Assembly: GCF_020882245.1 (NCBI RefSeq)
Contig: NC_083599.1
Location: forward strand, 10,788,001 to 10,852,000
Source: Rhopalosiphum padi
Lineage: Eukaryota > Arthropoda > Insecta > Hemiptera > Aphididae
Length of the DNA stretch: 64,000 nucleotides
Direction: 5' to 3'
Part shown: piece after piece, positions 46,674 to 59,620 of the stretch
Position numbering within the stretch: position 1 is the stretch's first letter
Layout: each line of letters starts with the position of its first letter
Translations under genes and position numbers: made by a program
Notes under the pieces: generated by a model
Told to the model about the DNA's origin: nothing
The model's database searches: none
What the model saw: only the letters and a program-made list of their open reading frames with translations

Positions 46674-46681
46674 ACTTATTA

Positions 46682-47840
46682 TTATTGAATTACTATCATG
46701 TTTAAACTTATACATTATGTTATTTAAATTTTAAATTGTTTTATAGACCTTCGCCCATTTGCCCATTAATATAAATATATTAGTGTTTGAAGTTAGAATT
46801 AGACATAATTTATAAGCATTTTATTTTAATATAATTTATATTCATTTATATTACCTACTTACTACAATTTCTATACCACAATAACACATTTAAAATATAA
46901 ATTTTCTATATTATATTATCTATACGTTATTATCAAAGGAGCCGCGTCCGTAGTATAAGCTAAAAATAAAATTGTAAACATTTTTTTTTATTATTATCAT
47001 TGTTCGTATGGGATCCGTTTATTTGATTCCAAAATCAAAAGGAGCCGTGGACCTAAAAAGGTTGAAAACCGCTGATCTATAGTTTAAACTATTTAAATCA
47101 CAATCCTATTCCGTTAAAACTATCTAAACCGTTCAATACGAATTAATATACATTTATGACAATAACATATAAACTGTATAATATTATGACAATAATTGAT
47201 AATCTAACTTATTTAATACTATGTTTTGGTAAAAAATATTCTTCACTCAGAATAATTGTTTCCCGGTAATTTATAAGTCATAATACGTAAATGTTCAAAT
47301 GGCATTCGTTTAGTATTTATGGAATACACCTAATATTTATTGAGTAAAAATATTTTTTCCTGTACAGTAAAACTCCCGTGAATTATTCATGATCATGAAC
47401 GATAATTAATTCATACGATGATACGTCGGTATTTTGTGTGACAATCATATTATATATAATATAGTGACTGTTTTATGTAGGTAGGAGAACCTATAAAGTA
47501 TTTCAAAACATTATATTATATCATTGTGTATATCGTACATAAAAATCGCAAAATCATACAATGTCGTGAAATCCAGGATAAAACAGTAGTCGTATCTAAC
47601 TACGTTTTGCGCCGAACTGAAATATCCGTACGATTGTATACAAGGCGTATAGTACTGCGTATACAATAATATAATAATTAATAATTAATAACTAACAACT
47701 AAGTAATAACTACGGACAGATTATTATTATTAATATTTACTTTTTTTTCCATTATCCATATACTTAACTGTCTCAATATAATCACATCGCAATTATTGTT
47801 AATTGCCCTAGTCGATTTGTACGCTCATTATAAGTATGTA
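46682..47840. other. AT-rich non-coding stretch with a solitary transposon end
   Basis: GGTTGAAAACCGCTG at 47060-47074 matches the widespread hAT right-end type 'GGTTGAGAACCGCTG', but no left end was found. Two direct GGAGCCG blocks (46938 and 47041) precede it. No gene was seen. Confidence 0.4.
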
Positions 47841-47852
47841 GGTCACGTGACC
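47841..47852. promoter_or_regulatory. perfect 12-bp palindrome GGTCACGTGACC
   Basis: It contains a CACGTG E-box within GTCACGTGAC, the form bound by MITF/TFEB/USF-type bHLH-zip factors. It also forms inverted GGTCA half-sites of the nuclear-receptor type. It lies at the edge of a CpG-richer patch (47860-47930), consistent with a promoter, though no transcript start is evident. Confidence 0.35.
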
Positions 47853-48822
47853 GTCGCTTACCCCCTTGATCACCATCCACACTACACCGTTTACGCGGCG
47901 ATGTCTGCGGCGGGGGCGACAGAGGCAATATTAAAAATAATAATATTATATTATATTATATAATAAATAATAATTATCGGTGACGACCGATTATTATTAT
48001 ATTATACAGCTATATTATTTACTCAGCGTCGGCGGCGATGTAATTGAGTGCATTACACATATTATATAACAATATTATAATAATTATTAAAAAATAATCC
48101 GTATAGTGCTGCAATAATAATAATATATGTACCTAATGCATTATTATTGTAACGACGACGATATGAACGGCACAGATTACGCGAGACGATAATTCAAACA
48201 CTATATTAAACTATCTGCAAAAAACGTGGAATTTAATAAATCATCATAAAATATATATTATTTTTGCGTGACGTTCACGAGTACTGCAGTCGTGCAGCAG
48301 CAGCGTCCTTGTCAAGGTGACTGGCGGCACATGCTAAACCCCTCGTGCGAGCGAATAAACGAGAATATAATTATTGTTTATTTTACTGTACAATGTAAGC
48401 CCGATTAATAAAATAATAAGAATATTTTAATAACAGCCGATGAGCATTGTTTCTGGTAAATATATTATTTATATAAAAATAATATTGCGTATTCCTGGTA
48501 CGGCCATTGGTTGTTAATTGTTATATATAGGGCAGTATTTAGGAGAGGGTTGAATGAGTAGCCGCCGAAGGCTCCAAAGTTTTGTATATATTTAATAATA
48601 GATAAGCATGAAAAAGTAATCAATTTAAATTAACAAATAGTAAAAAAAAAAAATTATATAATATGGAAATCAAATTACTGAAATTAAGTTTTCGTAGAAA
48701 AAAAACAAGATTTATTTTTATATTTTACATATTAATTATTACTGTATTAATGTATTTAATATACTTATACGCATTCAAATGGTTCTAGAACAGTTTGTAC
48801 AATCGTGTAAAAATGAACATTT
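47853..48822. other. mixed stretch with CpG-richer patches
   Basis: Patches at 47870-47930 and 48270-48350 (CAGCAGCAGCG, GGCGGCACATG) are GC-richer, separated by AT-rich trinucleotide-like DNA. No open reading frame of note was seen. Possible promoter-proximal DNA. Confidence 0.35.
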
Positions 48823-49272
48823 CAGAATGTGGACACTGTACACTATATTATATACACATATAAATGTGTCTTATACAGTGTACTTATTACATACCTATAA
48901 AGTAATACAAGCCATGATAAATTGTATTAAAAATGTTATTAAGTACTATGAGATTTAAACATTGTTTGATATCTAATAATACACGCAATTATGACAAATA
49001 ATATTAAAAATATACAATTAAAAATGTTGTTAAGTACAATATTCAAATAAAAATGTTCAAAACATAAACATGATAAATAGTACAATGTGATCGATATATA
49101 ATATAGTCAAAACTATTGTAGACAATAGACATGTTTTAGTTTCGATTTAGTTGAAATCATAGAAAAATTTTAGTATAGTTAAAAGTTTATCATGACTTCA
49201 GATGTGTTTATATAATATAATATAATATTCTTTTTACTATATTTTTTAATAGCACAAAGTGTCCGCATTCTG
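48823..49272. mobile_element. MITE-like element, 450 bp
   Basis: CAGAATGTGGACAC (48823-48836) and GTGTCCGCATTCTG (49259-49272) are inverted repeats with 13 of 14 matches. Similarity continues a few bases beyond the ends (TGNACATTTCAG versus CTGATATGTACA), so the true termini may lie slightly outside. No matching 8-bp duplication was seen and there is no coding content. Confidence 0.55.
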
Positions 49273-49829
49273 ATATGTACACTTTTATCTAATCGTAAAG
49301 AGGATCAGGATGGGCCGTATATAAAGTGATTACTAATTATACCATTCAAATAAATGAGCGGCGATGTCTAGTATCCAAACGAGAAAGATTTTTGTGTTGT
49401 CTTAATTGAGTTGTGAAAATTGAATCAAGAAAACTTCCAGGCATTTAATTTTGATCATCACCCAACTACTTAAAACTTATATTTCTATTATTTATTTAAG
49501 TCCACAATACATTGTTTAGGAAATTTCTATTTTTATAACGCAACTTTGTAACATTATGATATTACTTACCCGATTCGACGGTTCTTATGATGAATTATCG
49601 TGAAAATTCAATAATAAGTTTACCATTGTACAACGTTGAAAAAGTAGAGGAAAATATTAATCATTATTTAATAGGTAATCAAAAAATGCATTGTCCTGTA
49701 GATATTTTATTTGGGGGCCCCAACAATATAGTATTCCGCTCAAAGGCCATCTCACATATACCGAAATCCGGCCCTGGTCGTATTGAACCACACGCGTCTC
49801 CGCGATACAATAAATAATATAATCATATT
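49273..49829. other. AT-rich stretch with a possible solitary hAT end
   Basis: GGGGGCCCCAAC at about 49712 and AAATCCGGCCCTG at 49763-49775 resemble the right end of a CAGGGCC-type hAT, but the left end was not found. The open segment at 49587-49817 (plus) runs through this end and has no recognisable domain. Confidence 0.35.
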
Positions 49830-50690
49830 ATTATGCGAACGGCAAAAATTGCAAAAATTACGACGGAGGCAGCGGCGGTGGCGACCGTGAAGTCGACGTG
49901 TTTCCGGCGCACAGGGTACGACGACCACGGCGCGACGGGGTCAATGCTAAACGTCGCCGCCGCGTCGTTTACCGCGAAAAAAAACGACCGGTGTGTGTGT
50001 GTGTGTGTAATTACAGCCACCGCCGCGGTAATTGGCGAATGTTGCGCGCGCGATTTTTTTTCTCTATTTATTATTATTACTATACACCGGTGCTCGTTAA
50101 ACTTGCACTGGGCGGGCGGACGAGCGAACGGACGGGCGGAAATAAATAACGAATTATTTTTATTACTATTATTATTATTATTATTATTATATGATGGAGA
50201 TAAAAACGTCCCGCGACCGGCCGAAATGCGATCGGATCGCGGACAGCGTGCAAAAATACGACTCGCGGGGCCGCCCGCCGCACCCACATGCAGTCACCGC
50301 GATATTTTAACGATATCGCACGTACACGTTGTATGTATAGTTATTATTATACATTATACTATATATATACGTTCATAATTTACTCTCCGCGGAGTGACCG
50401 CGCGTAGATCAGGGACGCTTCGCCGGCGTGCGGTGGCGAAAGTGCCCGCGGCCGGCGAACGACCGTTGCACTGTTTTGACGGTCATCGCGAGCGGCCACT
50501 GTGATGGCCGGGCACTGCGTGTCCGGTAGACTTTCGGCCGCCCGCCGGCCTGCGGTCACCACACCCGCGATGTCTACAACCTGCAGCCGGCGCGCGAACG
50601 GATTTTACACGCCACCGGTGTTGCAGTGCGACTGTAATGCTATGCGGATTTGCTGCAAGAGACGTATTTATATTAATATGTGACTCACAA
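49830..50690. promoter_or_regulatory. CpG-rich island, possible promoter or 5' exons
   Basis: The GC and CpG contents are far above the background, with (GT)n at about 49990-50008 and (ATT)n at about 50168-50190 interrupting it. Overlapping open segments exist on both strands (49823-50378, 50380-50683), but they are low-complexity Ala/Arg/Thr or poly-Asn/poly-Leu translations typical of shadow frames in GC-rich DNA. I infer a promoter region or untranslated first exons and cannot define a gene. Confidence 0.35.
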
Positions 50691-53440
50691 TAATTCTATA
50701 TTATCGTATTAGATAAGGTGATGTGCCAAACACACATGATCACTCCTTTTATGTTATTTCTTCTTATTCGATTTAATGCAGTTGTTTAAAATCGGTTTTT
50801 GGAATTTTTAAATAATATTATTTTAAAGACCATATTTTAAAACTCTTGAGATTTTTTTTTACTTCATAAAGGGTGATTATTAGTAATAACAGTAAAAGAG
50901 TCAAAAAAATTAGCAACATAATATTATATACATTATTTGGCTTTGTCATCGTTATACGAAACAAATTTGATTGTAAAGCAGGTCTTTTTTTACGATTGCC
51001 CAAAACAAGTATACAACTACTTGAACTACTATAGAAGTCCTCTGTCTTAGGGTTATCGGAATATAGTCTAATGGATTCAGAATCACTGTATTAGTCATAA
51101 TGATAAAATGATTTCTGCTATAAATTATAGTTACCTTACATAATACATAATAATCTATACGAGGTTTTATACAATTTGATGTTAAAAGTTTCCCCGGAGC
51201 TTAATATATCGATATAACGCATTACTGCATAAGGCATGATATTAATATGTAATAATACACGCAAGGTGATTCACCAAGCATGATCATCCCAATTTTTCCA
51301 ACATATTAAAGTATTCAGATCTTTTGTACTATTTAAGAAATGTCCTATTTTTCAAATAAGAGTCCTCTTTCCTTTTATACTATAAACTATTTAGTGGATA
51401 ATTTTTCTGAAAATTTGTATGTATCAAAATCAAAATTCGAATGATTAGTTTTTGAGTTATTTAACTTTGTGTACTTAGGATAATAGATCCGTGATAATAA
51501 TGGTTTGAAATATACTTAGATCAAAAATGGTTTTAAAATTTTAGTAAACATTTATAATTTTTTTAAATTGTTCAAGTATAACAAATACTAAATCCGACAT
51601 TACACCTATTTTATATTTTAAAACCAACCATTTGCAAGTAATATTATATTCTTATACTTTATAGTAAGAATATTTTAATAGCTAAAAAATTACTCGATTA
51701 AATTTTGAATTAGGTTTCATTAAGCTAATCAATTAGGCAACATAGATATTTTCAAAAAAATATGGTTTTAAATAGTTATATTTAAAAGCTCCAGAAATCA
51801 GAATTTGAATAAATTCCTTATAAAATTAAAAATTTTAATTTAATTTTTAAAAAAAAAAAAGGATGAAACTAGTATAGTGTTGCTATATCTGACAATGGGT
51901 AGAGAACGTCTTAACATTTACATATTTGGTTTGTAGCGCAATCGCTTTGTAAAAAAAGGCCAGCTATACATAGACAATTTATTTCATGTTTCGACAAAAG
52001 AAAATAATATTATGTTTACTATTTTTGTTTTGTATATTTAGGCATTTTTTAATTTTTAGTTTTTAGTCCATTTATTGTTTTTTCTTTGGACTATTTTGTG
52101 TATTTTTTATAGTATTTATTAAAACGATACTATTTGTTTACTTGAAAGCTTTCACGCACTGCCGAAGTGGCTGCGGGTTGATTGAGTAGGTATTTGAGTG
52201 TACACTCATACATCGACTTAAGTATTGTCTATGTGATATATTTAACGTAATCGTTCTTATTTTAGATGCTATTTATTTATCAAAATAATTTTTAATGTAT
52301 ATTTAAATAATATATTTTAGGATTTTTATAAGTGTCTATATTTTGCGACTATCTTGACTATATAATATGTCATCTGCCCTATATATACACGAGACTCATT
52401 TTAGTTACTATATATAATTTACGATGTTATCATTTTAATATTATTGTGACTAGCTGACCTTTTTAAAGACTATACCGTTACCGATAAATTTCACTGTTAG
52501 CCGCGAGACACAGTAATAAAATTGTCATTATGTAATTATAATGTCTTTTTACATTTTAGAAGTCGTCGTCGTATATGTACTTTGTTTTTTATTTTACCTG
52601 CATCGGATTATTCTGAGATTTACATAATAATGTTGTTATATAATACCTTAAACTGCTTAAAGTATACATATCGAACTATTCAAACGACTGCACGACGATA
52701 TAAACCGTATAATGTAGATTTAAACTGGCGGCAAATCAAAGCGGCTCCGTTGTTATCACTTTCTGGTTTCTCTATTATACATGCGTGTACGGCAATTCGC
52801 CCGGTACAGTACCGTGCGATAATTGAATACAATAAAACACTGGGTCAATTGGTACAGGTTTATCGCACGTGCTAATTCATTTTAATGTAATAATGTGCCA
52901 TTTCTTATCGTCGTCGATGGTAGGCGTACAATAATATGCAGTGTTTAGTACCACGCGCGCGCTCACACAATGATCACGTACGTATGTACACACTATACAT
53001 TACACTATAGCCTATATGCGTGTGTACATGGACACGAGTAATGATAGTATGCGAGTACTCACGTATGTGCGCAACGTACCTATATATAGGTGGCCCTCAC
53101 TCGATCAATTAATATTGATCGATATCACCGCCACCGTCGTGCCTAAATATAATTGGGCAATATACTTAGTCAAAGTTGTTATGATAATAATAATAATAAT
53201 AATAATAATATTATACAAAGATCGTTATAGGTCGAGTGTGCTGCCGATTATAATACGTTGGTAACTTTAATAATGATTTGCGCGGGCGTTAGCTCTACAA
53301 CACTATATCGTATATTTTAGTTCTCGTAATAATCGCGTAGGTATAATAACACAGTGATACCTGCAGTGTGTGCCTATATGCAATATACCTAGCTATTGTG
53401 TATATATGGTGACTTAATATATATATATATATATATCATA
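50691..53440. other. AT-rich non-coding stretch
   Basis: No gene was recognised. Open segments at 52522-52875 and 53016-53264 (plus) lack any known feature. An (ATA)n tract lies at about 53184-53211 and an (AT)n tract at 53416-53436. Moderately GC-rich patches at 52900-53150 precede the island that follows. Confidence 0.4.
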
Positions 53441-53479
53441 TATACATGTTGTTATATATATGTGATATTAAATTATTAT

Positions 53480-54172
53480 ATAGTGACCGGCCGCCACCAC
53501 GGTCATCGGCGACCGCCACCTCCACCGCCGCCACCAGCACCACCTCCATCATCGCATCCACAACAGTAGTCGCCGCTGACGAAAGTCCTTCCGACTCGCC
53601 GATTCGCCGCCGTCACCGCTCGTACACGTATAGATCATATCTAGCTCTATATTATATTCTGTTTTCGTCGATCATTCATTTATCCGGTCCCGCACACTAT
53701 ATAGTAGCAATCGCATTGCAGTCGCAGCAGTCATTGCGCCAACACCATCAATACTCCCAGCACCACATATGCAGCTGTCCAGCGCGAAATTCTCGATCTC
53801 CGCCGCTGCATCTCGTCGCTATTGTATCAGCACGCATCTCGTCTTGCACGCATTTCATATACCCGACCGTTGTAGCATTAGATGCACTCCGATCTACCAT
53901 CACAATATTATATTATTGCACTGACTGCAAAGAATGATCAATAGCGCTGCGCACGACTAGTTTGAGCGTAACGGAAGACGACGACGGCGGTGCGTTTACG
54001 CATTGCGGAAGCAGCAGCAGCAGCCGCTGTACAGATATACCATACGAGCGGTACACGGCGTGCTCGTAGCGAAAGCATCAGGCGCCCGAGACGAGAGCAC
54101 CGACTGCACAGTGACGATTGAGGCGAATAGTCGTGGAACCTGGCGCAAAATCGCCTGCACCGTCAGCTCAAG
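53480..54172 (+). promoter_or_regulatory. CpG-rich island with candidate 5' exon
   Basis: The block is GC-rich with CCACC/CCGCC repeats (53480-53560), then CAGCAGCAG (54009-54023). It ends at CTCAAG|GTACCT (54172|54173), a plausible plus-strand splice donor where composition drops back to AT-rich. This suggests a promoter and untranslated first exon. Long open segments (53446-53937, 54003-54446) are Ser/Thr/His-rich or run into AT intron, and I do not call them genes. Confidence 0.3.
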
Positions 54173-56972
54173 GTACCTATTACGCATTGTGTGTTTTAAT
54201 TTTATCTTATTATTATTATACAGCTTCTGCGCGAATTGTCATCATTATCGGTATATAATATTATATAATGTGTCATGTGTACAAGCCATCGTTTATTATT
54301 TTAACGGTTTCGTTTCGGTTCGGTTGAAAAAAAAAATGTTGGTTTGGGTTTTACGGGTTCTCAAAAACATGAAATTTAATTTTTTATGCTTTCAATTACT
54401 TTATTTTATATTATTTTTTAAATCGAGTAGGTATTTAATTTGTTAAACAAAATTGACTTTTTAATTAATTTGAATTAATGACTGCTATTTTTAGTCTACT
54501 GTCTTTCAGATGTTAGGTTAGGTATCAATGGTATAATATTAATAATATTATTATCTCTTTAATTAAAAATAATATTGTTCTATCTATTACATTATACAGA
54601 TGTGAACATTTATTTTATAGTAGTCTCGTTATGCTATTCGATTCGAAATTTAAGAATTTTAAATACAATCACCACTTGGATAACCCTCATTTAATGTTGA
54701 AATATTAAGATTTTGGTAACAATATATTATATGTTATAAGTTATAACTATATACATTACTCATTATTGTTACTGAATACTAGCACAAAACAGATGACGAC
54801 TCTAATACTATATAACCTACAAATTGTTTTTACTTTTGGAAATAATAAATTATTATAGGTATATTATAATTTTTTCCATCTCCGATTAGTATCTGCAATC
54901 TATATCTATTTTAATCCAATAATATAATATCGGATTTATTATCGATTCATTTTAGTTTATATTTATCATTACAAATCTGTAGGACACATAATAATACGAT
55001 ACAATTAATATTCAATAATAATATTTTCATTATTGAAATTTTAGACTTTTATACTATATTTTAGTTATTACTATTATTCAGTGTAAATAAATCGAAGAAT
55101 ATCTATTGGAATTTGGAACCTAAAAGAACTACACATATATATTTCAATTTCAGTTCATAAAAGAAATTATGATGGACTCTGATCTGCTTTCAGTCTAAAA
55201 CCGATTCTTTCAGTTCTTTTCGTGTTAGGTCTAGAGAGGAAAATACATTGAAAATACCATCTTTTAATAGTTGTGCTGATCAAATACTGATGATTTTGAA
55301 CCAATGATAAGATAAAATATTATTTTTTAATTGAATATGTGAACAACTACGGAATAGAACTTTTAATAAAGGAGAACGCACATTGGGTTGAAATTATTTT
55401 TATGTAGTTACACGATAATTATAACAAGAGGTATCTAATTATTGTATTTATACAGAGTTATAACAATTATGACATAATTTTCGTTTTATTTAAAAACTTT
55501 TCTTTACCATAATATTATTATTTTTTAAATAAAGTACCTAGTTTTTTTATAGATTATTTAGCGAACATTAAAAAAAGTTTGCAGGCCCGTTATACAGTCG
55601 CGCATTTTCTTCCGCACGTGTGTTTCGATCGTCAAGTGTCACGTATGAACTTAAACAATGTTTTGCGTACGTATACAAAGATACACGTATGCTACGCGTG
55701 ACTATTAAATGAACCTAAATAAATAACAATACATAACATCAATAAATAAAATTACTTTTAAAACATTAATAATTAAACTAAGATGTTTTATTAAAATATA
55801 CTTAAATAAATAAATACTGGAGCTTATAATCTGTTATAATTCTTGAAGTTGAATTAAAGTAACTTAAAGAACTTTCTAATAAAAATTCCTGTACAAAGTT
55901 ATTAATCTGATAACTTATTTAAAACAAATTTTTATACGTGGCCTAAATAAATTTTTGTTTGAATTAAAATTTTATTAAATACAGTATATTCGAGTTAATA
56001 AAGTTATTGATTTAGGTATTTTATTATAATTATTTTAATATGATCAAGACACTTATTAAAATAGTGAAATTATTAATTAAGGTTAGGTTTGATTAGATAA
56101 AACAATATATAATACAAATTATATGATTTAATACATCTTATTTTTATCTAATTAGTAAAACTATTATATTTGTGCGGTGTGTATATTGGTTTTTGAATCA
56201 TTTTAGAATCATAAAATAAGATATTACATGGAATTATAGTGAAAATAATTATATATTTCAAGCACCGTGAGGACAATTTTATTCAGTTGGAATTTATTGA
56301 ATTTGAGTCATCGCAGTTTCACTGACCAATAACCACGATCTCACGTCCCCTCGGAAATTTAATGTAATATTTATTTCTGGCCCTGATTCCAGTTGTTTTT
56401 TGAATATCAATGATTTCGCGAGAGGATTTACGGAAAAAACCGTGGTCTTGTTATTTACAAGAAGTTGTATAAAATCGTGAAATGTTTTGATTAGCACGTG
56501 CGAGCATATTATTGTGTGCTTCTATGCGTGCGTTTTGAAAGATAATAACGTGGGCATTATATTAGATGAAAGTAAATTATGCGACGAAATACAATAAGCG
56601 GGCCGGTAATAATATACTTACATTATTCGTGACATTTCGTATTTAAATAATATCTTGTCGACATAATTTGCATAGGTATATAATATAATATTATACATAC
56701 TGGTACCTACTATATACATAATTGATATTATACATGAGTTGTACGATTTGAGAAGACTTAAAAATATTACGAATGTTAGGTATAATGGTGCGGTATAGGC
56801 CAAATAGCCAATAGTGGATGATTTCACGCCCGTAGTCATCATCGTAATCATCGTCATCGTCAATCATCATTATGTTTAATGGTGATGTTTGTGCGACATG
56901 TTGTATTGTTCATTATAATCGTTATTATTATTCGTGTATAGATTTCGTATCGAATAGTCTTAATACTCGCAT
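54173..56972. other. AT-rich non-coding stretch
   Basis: Two tandem TTAGG units lie near 54513. The open segment at 56294-56497 (minus) has a somewhat coding-like translation (ending LVSETAMTQIQ) but no recognised domain and no convincing splice context. CATCATCG-type repeats occur at 56838-56870. Otherwise nothing was seen. Confidence 0.4.
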
Positions 56973-57163
56973 GCGTATGATGTAAATTAATTGTCCATTT
57001 TCGTTGGAAATTGTGTGTTGTTGTCCGGTCACCACCATAATCGTACATAGTGCATTATCATTATTATGTGCGTGTGATGTAAATTGATAGGCAGTTTTCG
57101 TCAAAGTTGTTGTTTCATACGTGTTTGTCGTATATTCATCACGCGGCCGTGTGTGATGTAAAT
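56973..57163. repeat. three imperfect tandem copies around TGATGTAAAT
   Basis: CGTRTGATGTAAAT recurs at 56978, 57075 and 57154 (spacing 97 and 79 bp). Each copy is followed by a related 'CAT/CAGTTTTCGTYG' or CATTTTCGACG segment. The array lies in a GC-richer patch and may be a local duplication with regulatory motifs. Confidence 0.45.
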
Positions 57164-58581
57164 ATAGTAAATACTAGGCCATTTTCGACGTTCTTCGACC
57201 TGTATTTTTTTTTTAATTTTTTTATTATCGTTATTTTTTAATACCAACAATAAATTATAGGCGCGTACACGTTATTAAAATATTATAATAGTACGCACTA
57301 CGCCTATATAAAGTCGTGCATTGTGCAACTTTTGTAAACATTTCGTACCTACTATCGTTGTAACGGGTAGGCGCGTGTTGGTGTGACGCTCATATTTTTT
57401 TTTTTGAATTTCATAATAGCTTTACCGCTACGAAATCAAGAAATACCACTATTCGAAATCCGGAATCGTTATATGAGTGTCCGATTGATACATTATAGCG
57501 GCGTCTGTATAATCTCATAAATGCATTTGAATATTTAAATTCGACAATAAACTATATATGCCTACTGCAGCGTTTTTGCTGTTTCATAGTCGCCACTTGC
57601 CACTTGGACAAGCCGTAGCTCGTTTTAATGTCTACCCATGTAATAATGATGGCGACAAAGATATAGCAGTCATAATACGGAGAAAACTACTATTAAGTTG
57701 AGGCTGTACTGGCTGTAGTGATTGTGTCTTATATGCACACGCTGAATATTGATGACCTGTCCATATGCAACATAATATATTATAGTATTTTCGACGGTCA
57801 AAATTTCGAAAATTTCGAAATACATTATAATTTTACATATTAATATTCCTTGAAAAAAAAAAACTATAATATATCTATATTATTTGTATATTATTATTAT
57901 CTTGGTTCAAATATACTGCGCATAACAATAACTTAACAAAAAATACGTATAGAGTATAGAATATAGATAATTTTTTTTTTATATACAAGTATAGATAATA
58001 TAATATTATCAAATAATTTTAATATTTTATAATTTTTTCAACGTATAATGACAGTTTTTAAATCGTAAGCCATCAAACTCATGTTTTTACAACATCGAAA
58101 TCAGTGTATTCCTGATGTATATATTATACTTTTACTACAGGCTGCAGCATAACTGTTGCACACAAACGCAACCCAATACCCACATGTGCTATGGGTTATG
58201 GGTACTTATAACATGTTATTACAACTTTATCATATTAAACTCTTGTATATTATTAATTATCGTTATTGTGAGTGTATTTGTAATGTCGTAGATATTATAT
58301 ACACCTATCATTAAATGGAAAAATAGATCACCGACCAAATTTGTTGTCAATCGCGCGCCTCTATGTGAAATATATTATACAAAATAGTAATGCGTTCGCG
58401 AACCAGTTTCTTACCGTCAATTATTTTCGACACACGACTATATTTGAGTTAGGTATACGCGAGATTATTACTATACACATAATATAACATATAGATATAA
58501 CTTATGGGCTTATGCGCTTATGGCCTATAAGATATTAAATTTCCCTACGAGCTACTATTTACTCTCTCACATACACACACG

Positions 58582-58582
<1 letters not shown>
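57164..58582. other. AT-rich non-coding stretch
   Basis: No gene or bounded repeat was recognised. Moderately GC-rich patches occur at 57350-57680. Confidence 0.45.

Positions 58583-58659
<77 letters not shown>
58583..58659. repeat. (CA)38 microsatellite
   Basis: About 77 bases of uninterrupted CA repeat, flanked on both sides by CGTCA. It creates a poly-His/Thr shadow frame that should not be read as a gene. Confidence 0.95.
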
Positions 58660-58663
<4 letters not shown>

Positions 58664-58919
58664 TGTACCTTCACCCTACACTCCTTATTATGTACGAGAA
58701 TATATAATGTAGACAGTAATGATAATAATTATATTAAGGTATGGAAAGGTAAGGAAAGAAAACCGCGGCCGATAAGTGTGCATACGCGCGAAAGTACGAA
58801 AAATACTATTCACACGACTATATTATATAGGCGCGCCCAATATCGACGTTACATGATATTATTATTATTGTTATTATATCCACACCACCGACTACCGAGT
58901 TCCAATCATTATGAATTAT

Positions 58920-59168
58920 TACGACTATCGTCGTAATTATTGTTCAGATTTCGCGGTTTTTCATCAGCCGCGATCGAAGGGCGACTATCGTCGTTGTCGC
59001 CGCCGCCGCCGCCGATAACGAGAATATAATAATAATAGTAATAATAATCGTCGCCGTAATGGTTTTAATCGTAATAATAGTAACAAGTATAATAATAATA
59101 TAATGGTCGCGTAATAGGTAGGTACACGCACAACTATAATGTAATAAAATTGTAACTATAATATAATG

Positions 59169-59225
<57 letters not shown>

Positions 59226-59308
59226 TACGACCTATACGTGCGGCATATAATATTAAATAATAATAATATAATGATGTATATATTAAATTATTATTATATT
59301 TTTTATTA

Positions 59309-59339
<31 letters not shown>

Positions 59340-59620
59340 ACGGCGGCGTACGATTTCTTGGCCGTGGCTGCTGTTGGCGGTGGCGATGGCGGTGTCGGCG
59401 GGGACCGGCTACGGTGTCCTCGCCGACGGGCCAAGGTGAAACCGAATCGAGTATATAGGTAACACTCCGGCGTTGGCAAGACGTGGTCGCGATCGCATGT
59501 ACGCCGATATTATAACGAAGCACCGCCGTTGCGGTCGAGCGATCGCGATCGCGAGCTGCAGCGCTCGTGCCCTCGCTCGCGCCCAAACAAGTGATTGTTG
59601 CCGCCGCCGCCGATTTTATT
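58920..59620. promoter_or_regulatory. CpG-rich island split by microsatellites
   Basis: GC-rich blocks at 58920-59025 and 59340-59610 surround (CA)n and (TTA)n tracts. GACTATCGTCGT occurs twice (about 58922 and 58982), and GCCGCCGCCGCCGCC follows. GATCGCGATCGCGA (59540-59555) is palindromic. Open segments on both strands are driven by the microsatellites and are not credible genes. A promoter or 5' region of an unseen gene is possible. Confidence 0.3.
59174..59224. repeat. (AC)25 microsatellite
   Basis: Fifty-one bases of uninterrupted AC repeat. A (TTA)n tract follows at about 59305-59339. Confidence 0.95.

Noticed and set aside
49823..50378. Long open frames of 154 and 181 codons on opposite strands
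   Set aside because: They overlap each other, are built of poly-Asn/poly-Leu from an (ATT)n tract and Ala/Thr/Arg-rich text from CpG-rich DNA, and show no domain or splice support.
53446..53937. Open frame of 163 codons
   Set aside because: Starts in AT-repeat DNA, is Ser/Thr/His-rich low complexity from CCACC repeats, and has no recognised domain. Better explained as GC-rich 5' region.
54003..54446. Open frame of 147 codons
   Set aside because: Runs from the CpG island across a likely splice donor at 54172 into AT-rich DNA; the second half is intron-like translation.
56294..56497. Minus-strand open frame of 67 codons with rather normal amino acid use
   Set aside because: No recognisable domain, no convincing splice signals and no partner exon; left as unexplained.
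58520..58936. Open frame of 138 codons
   Set aside because: Its core is poly-His/Thr from the (CA)n microsatellite.
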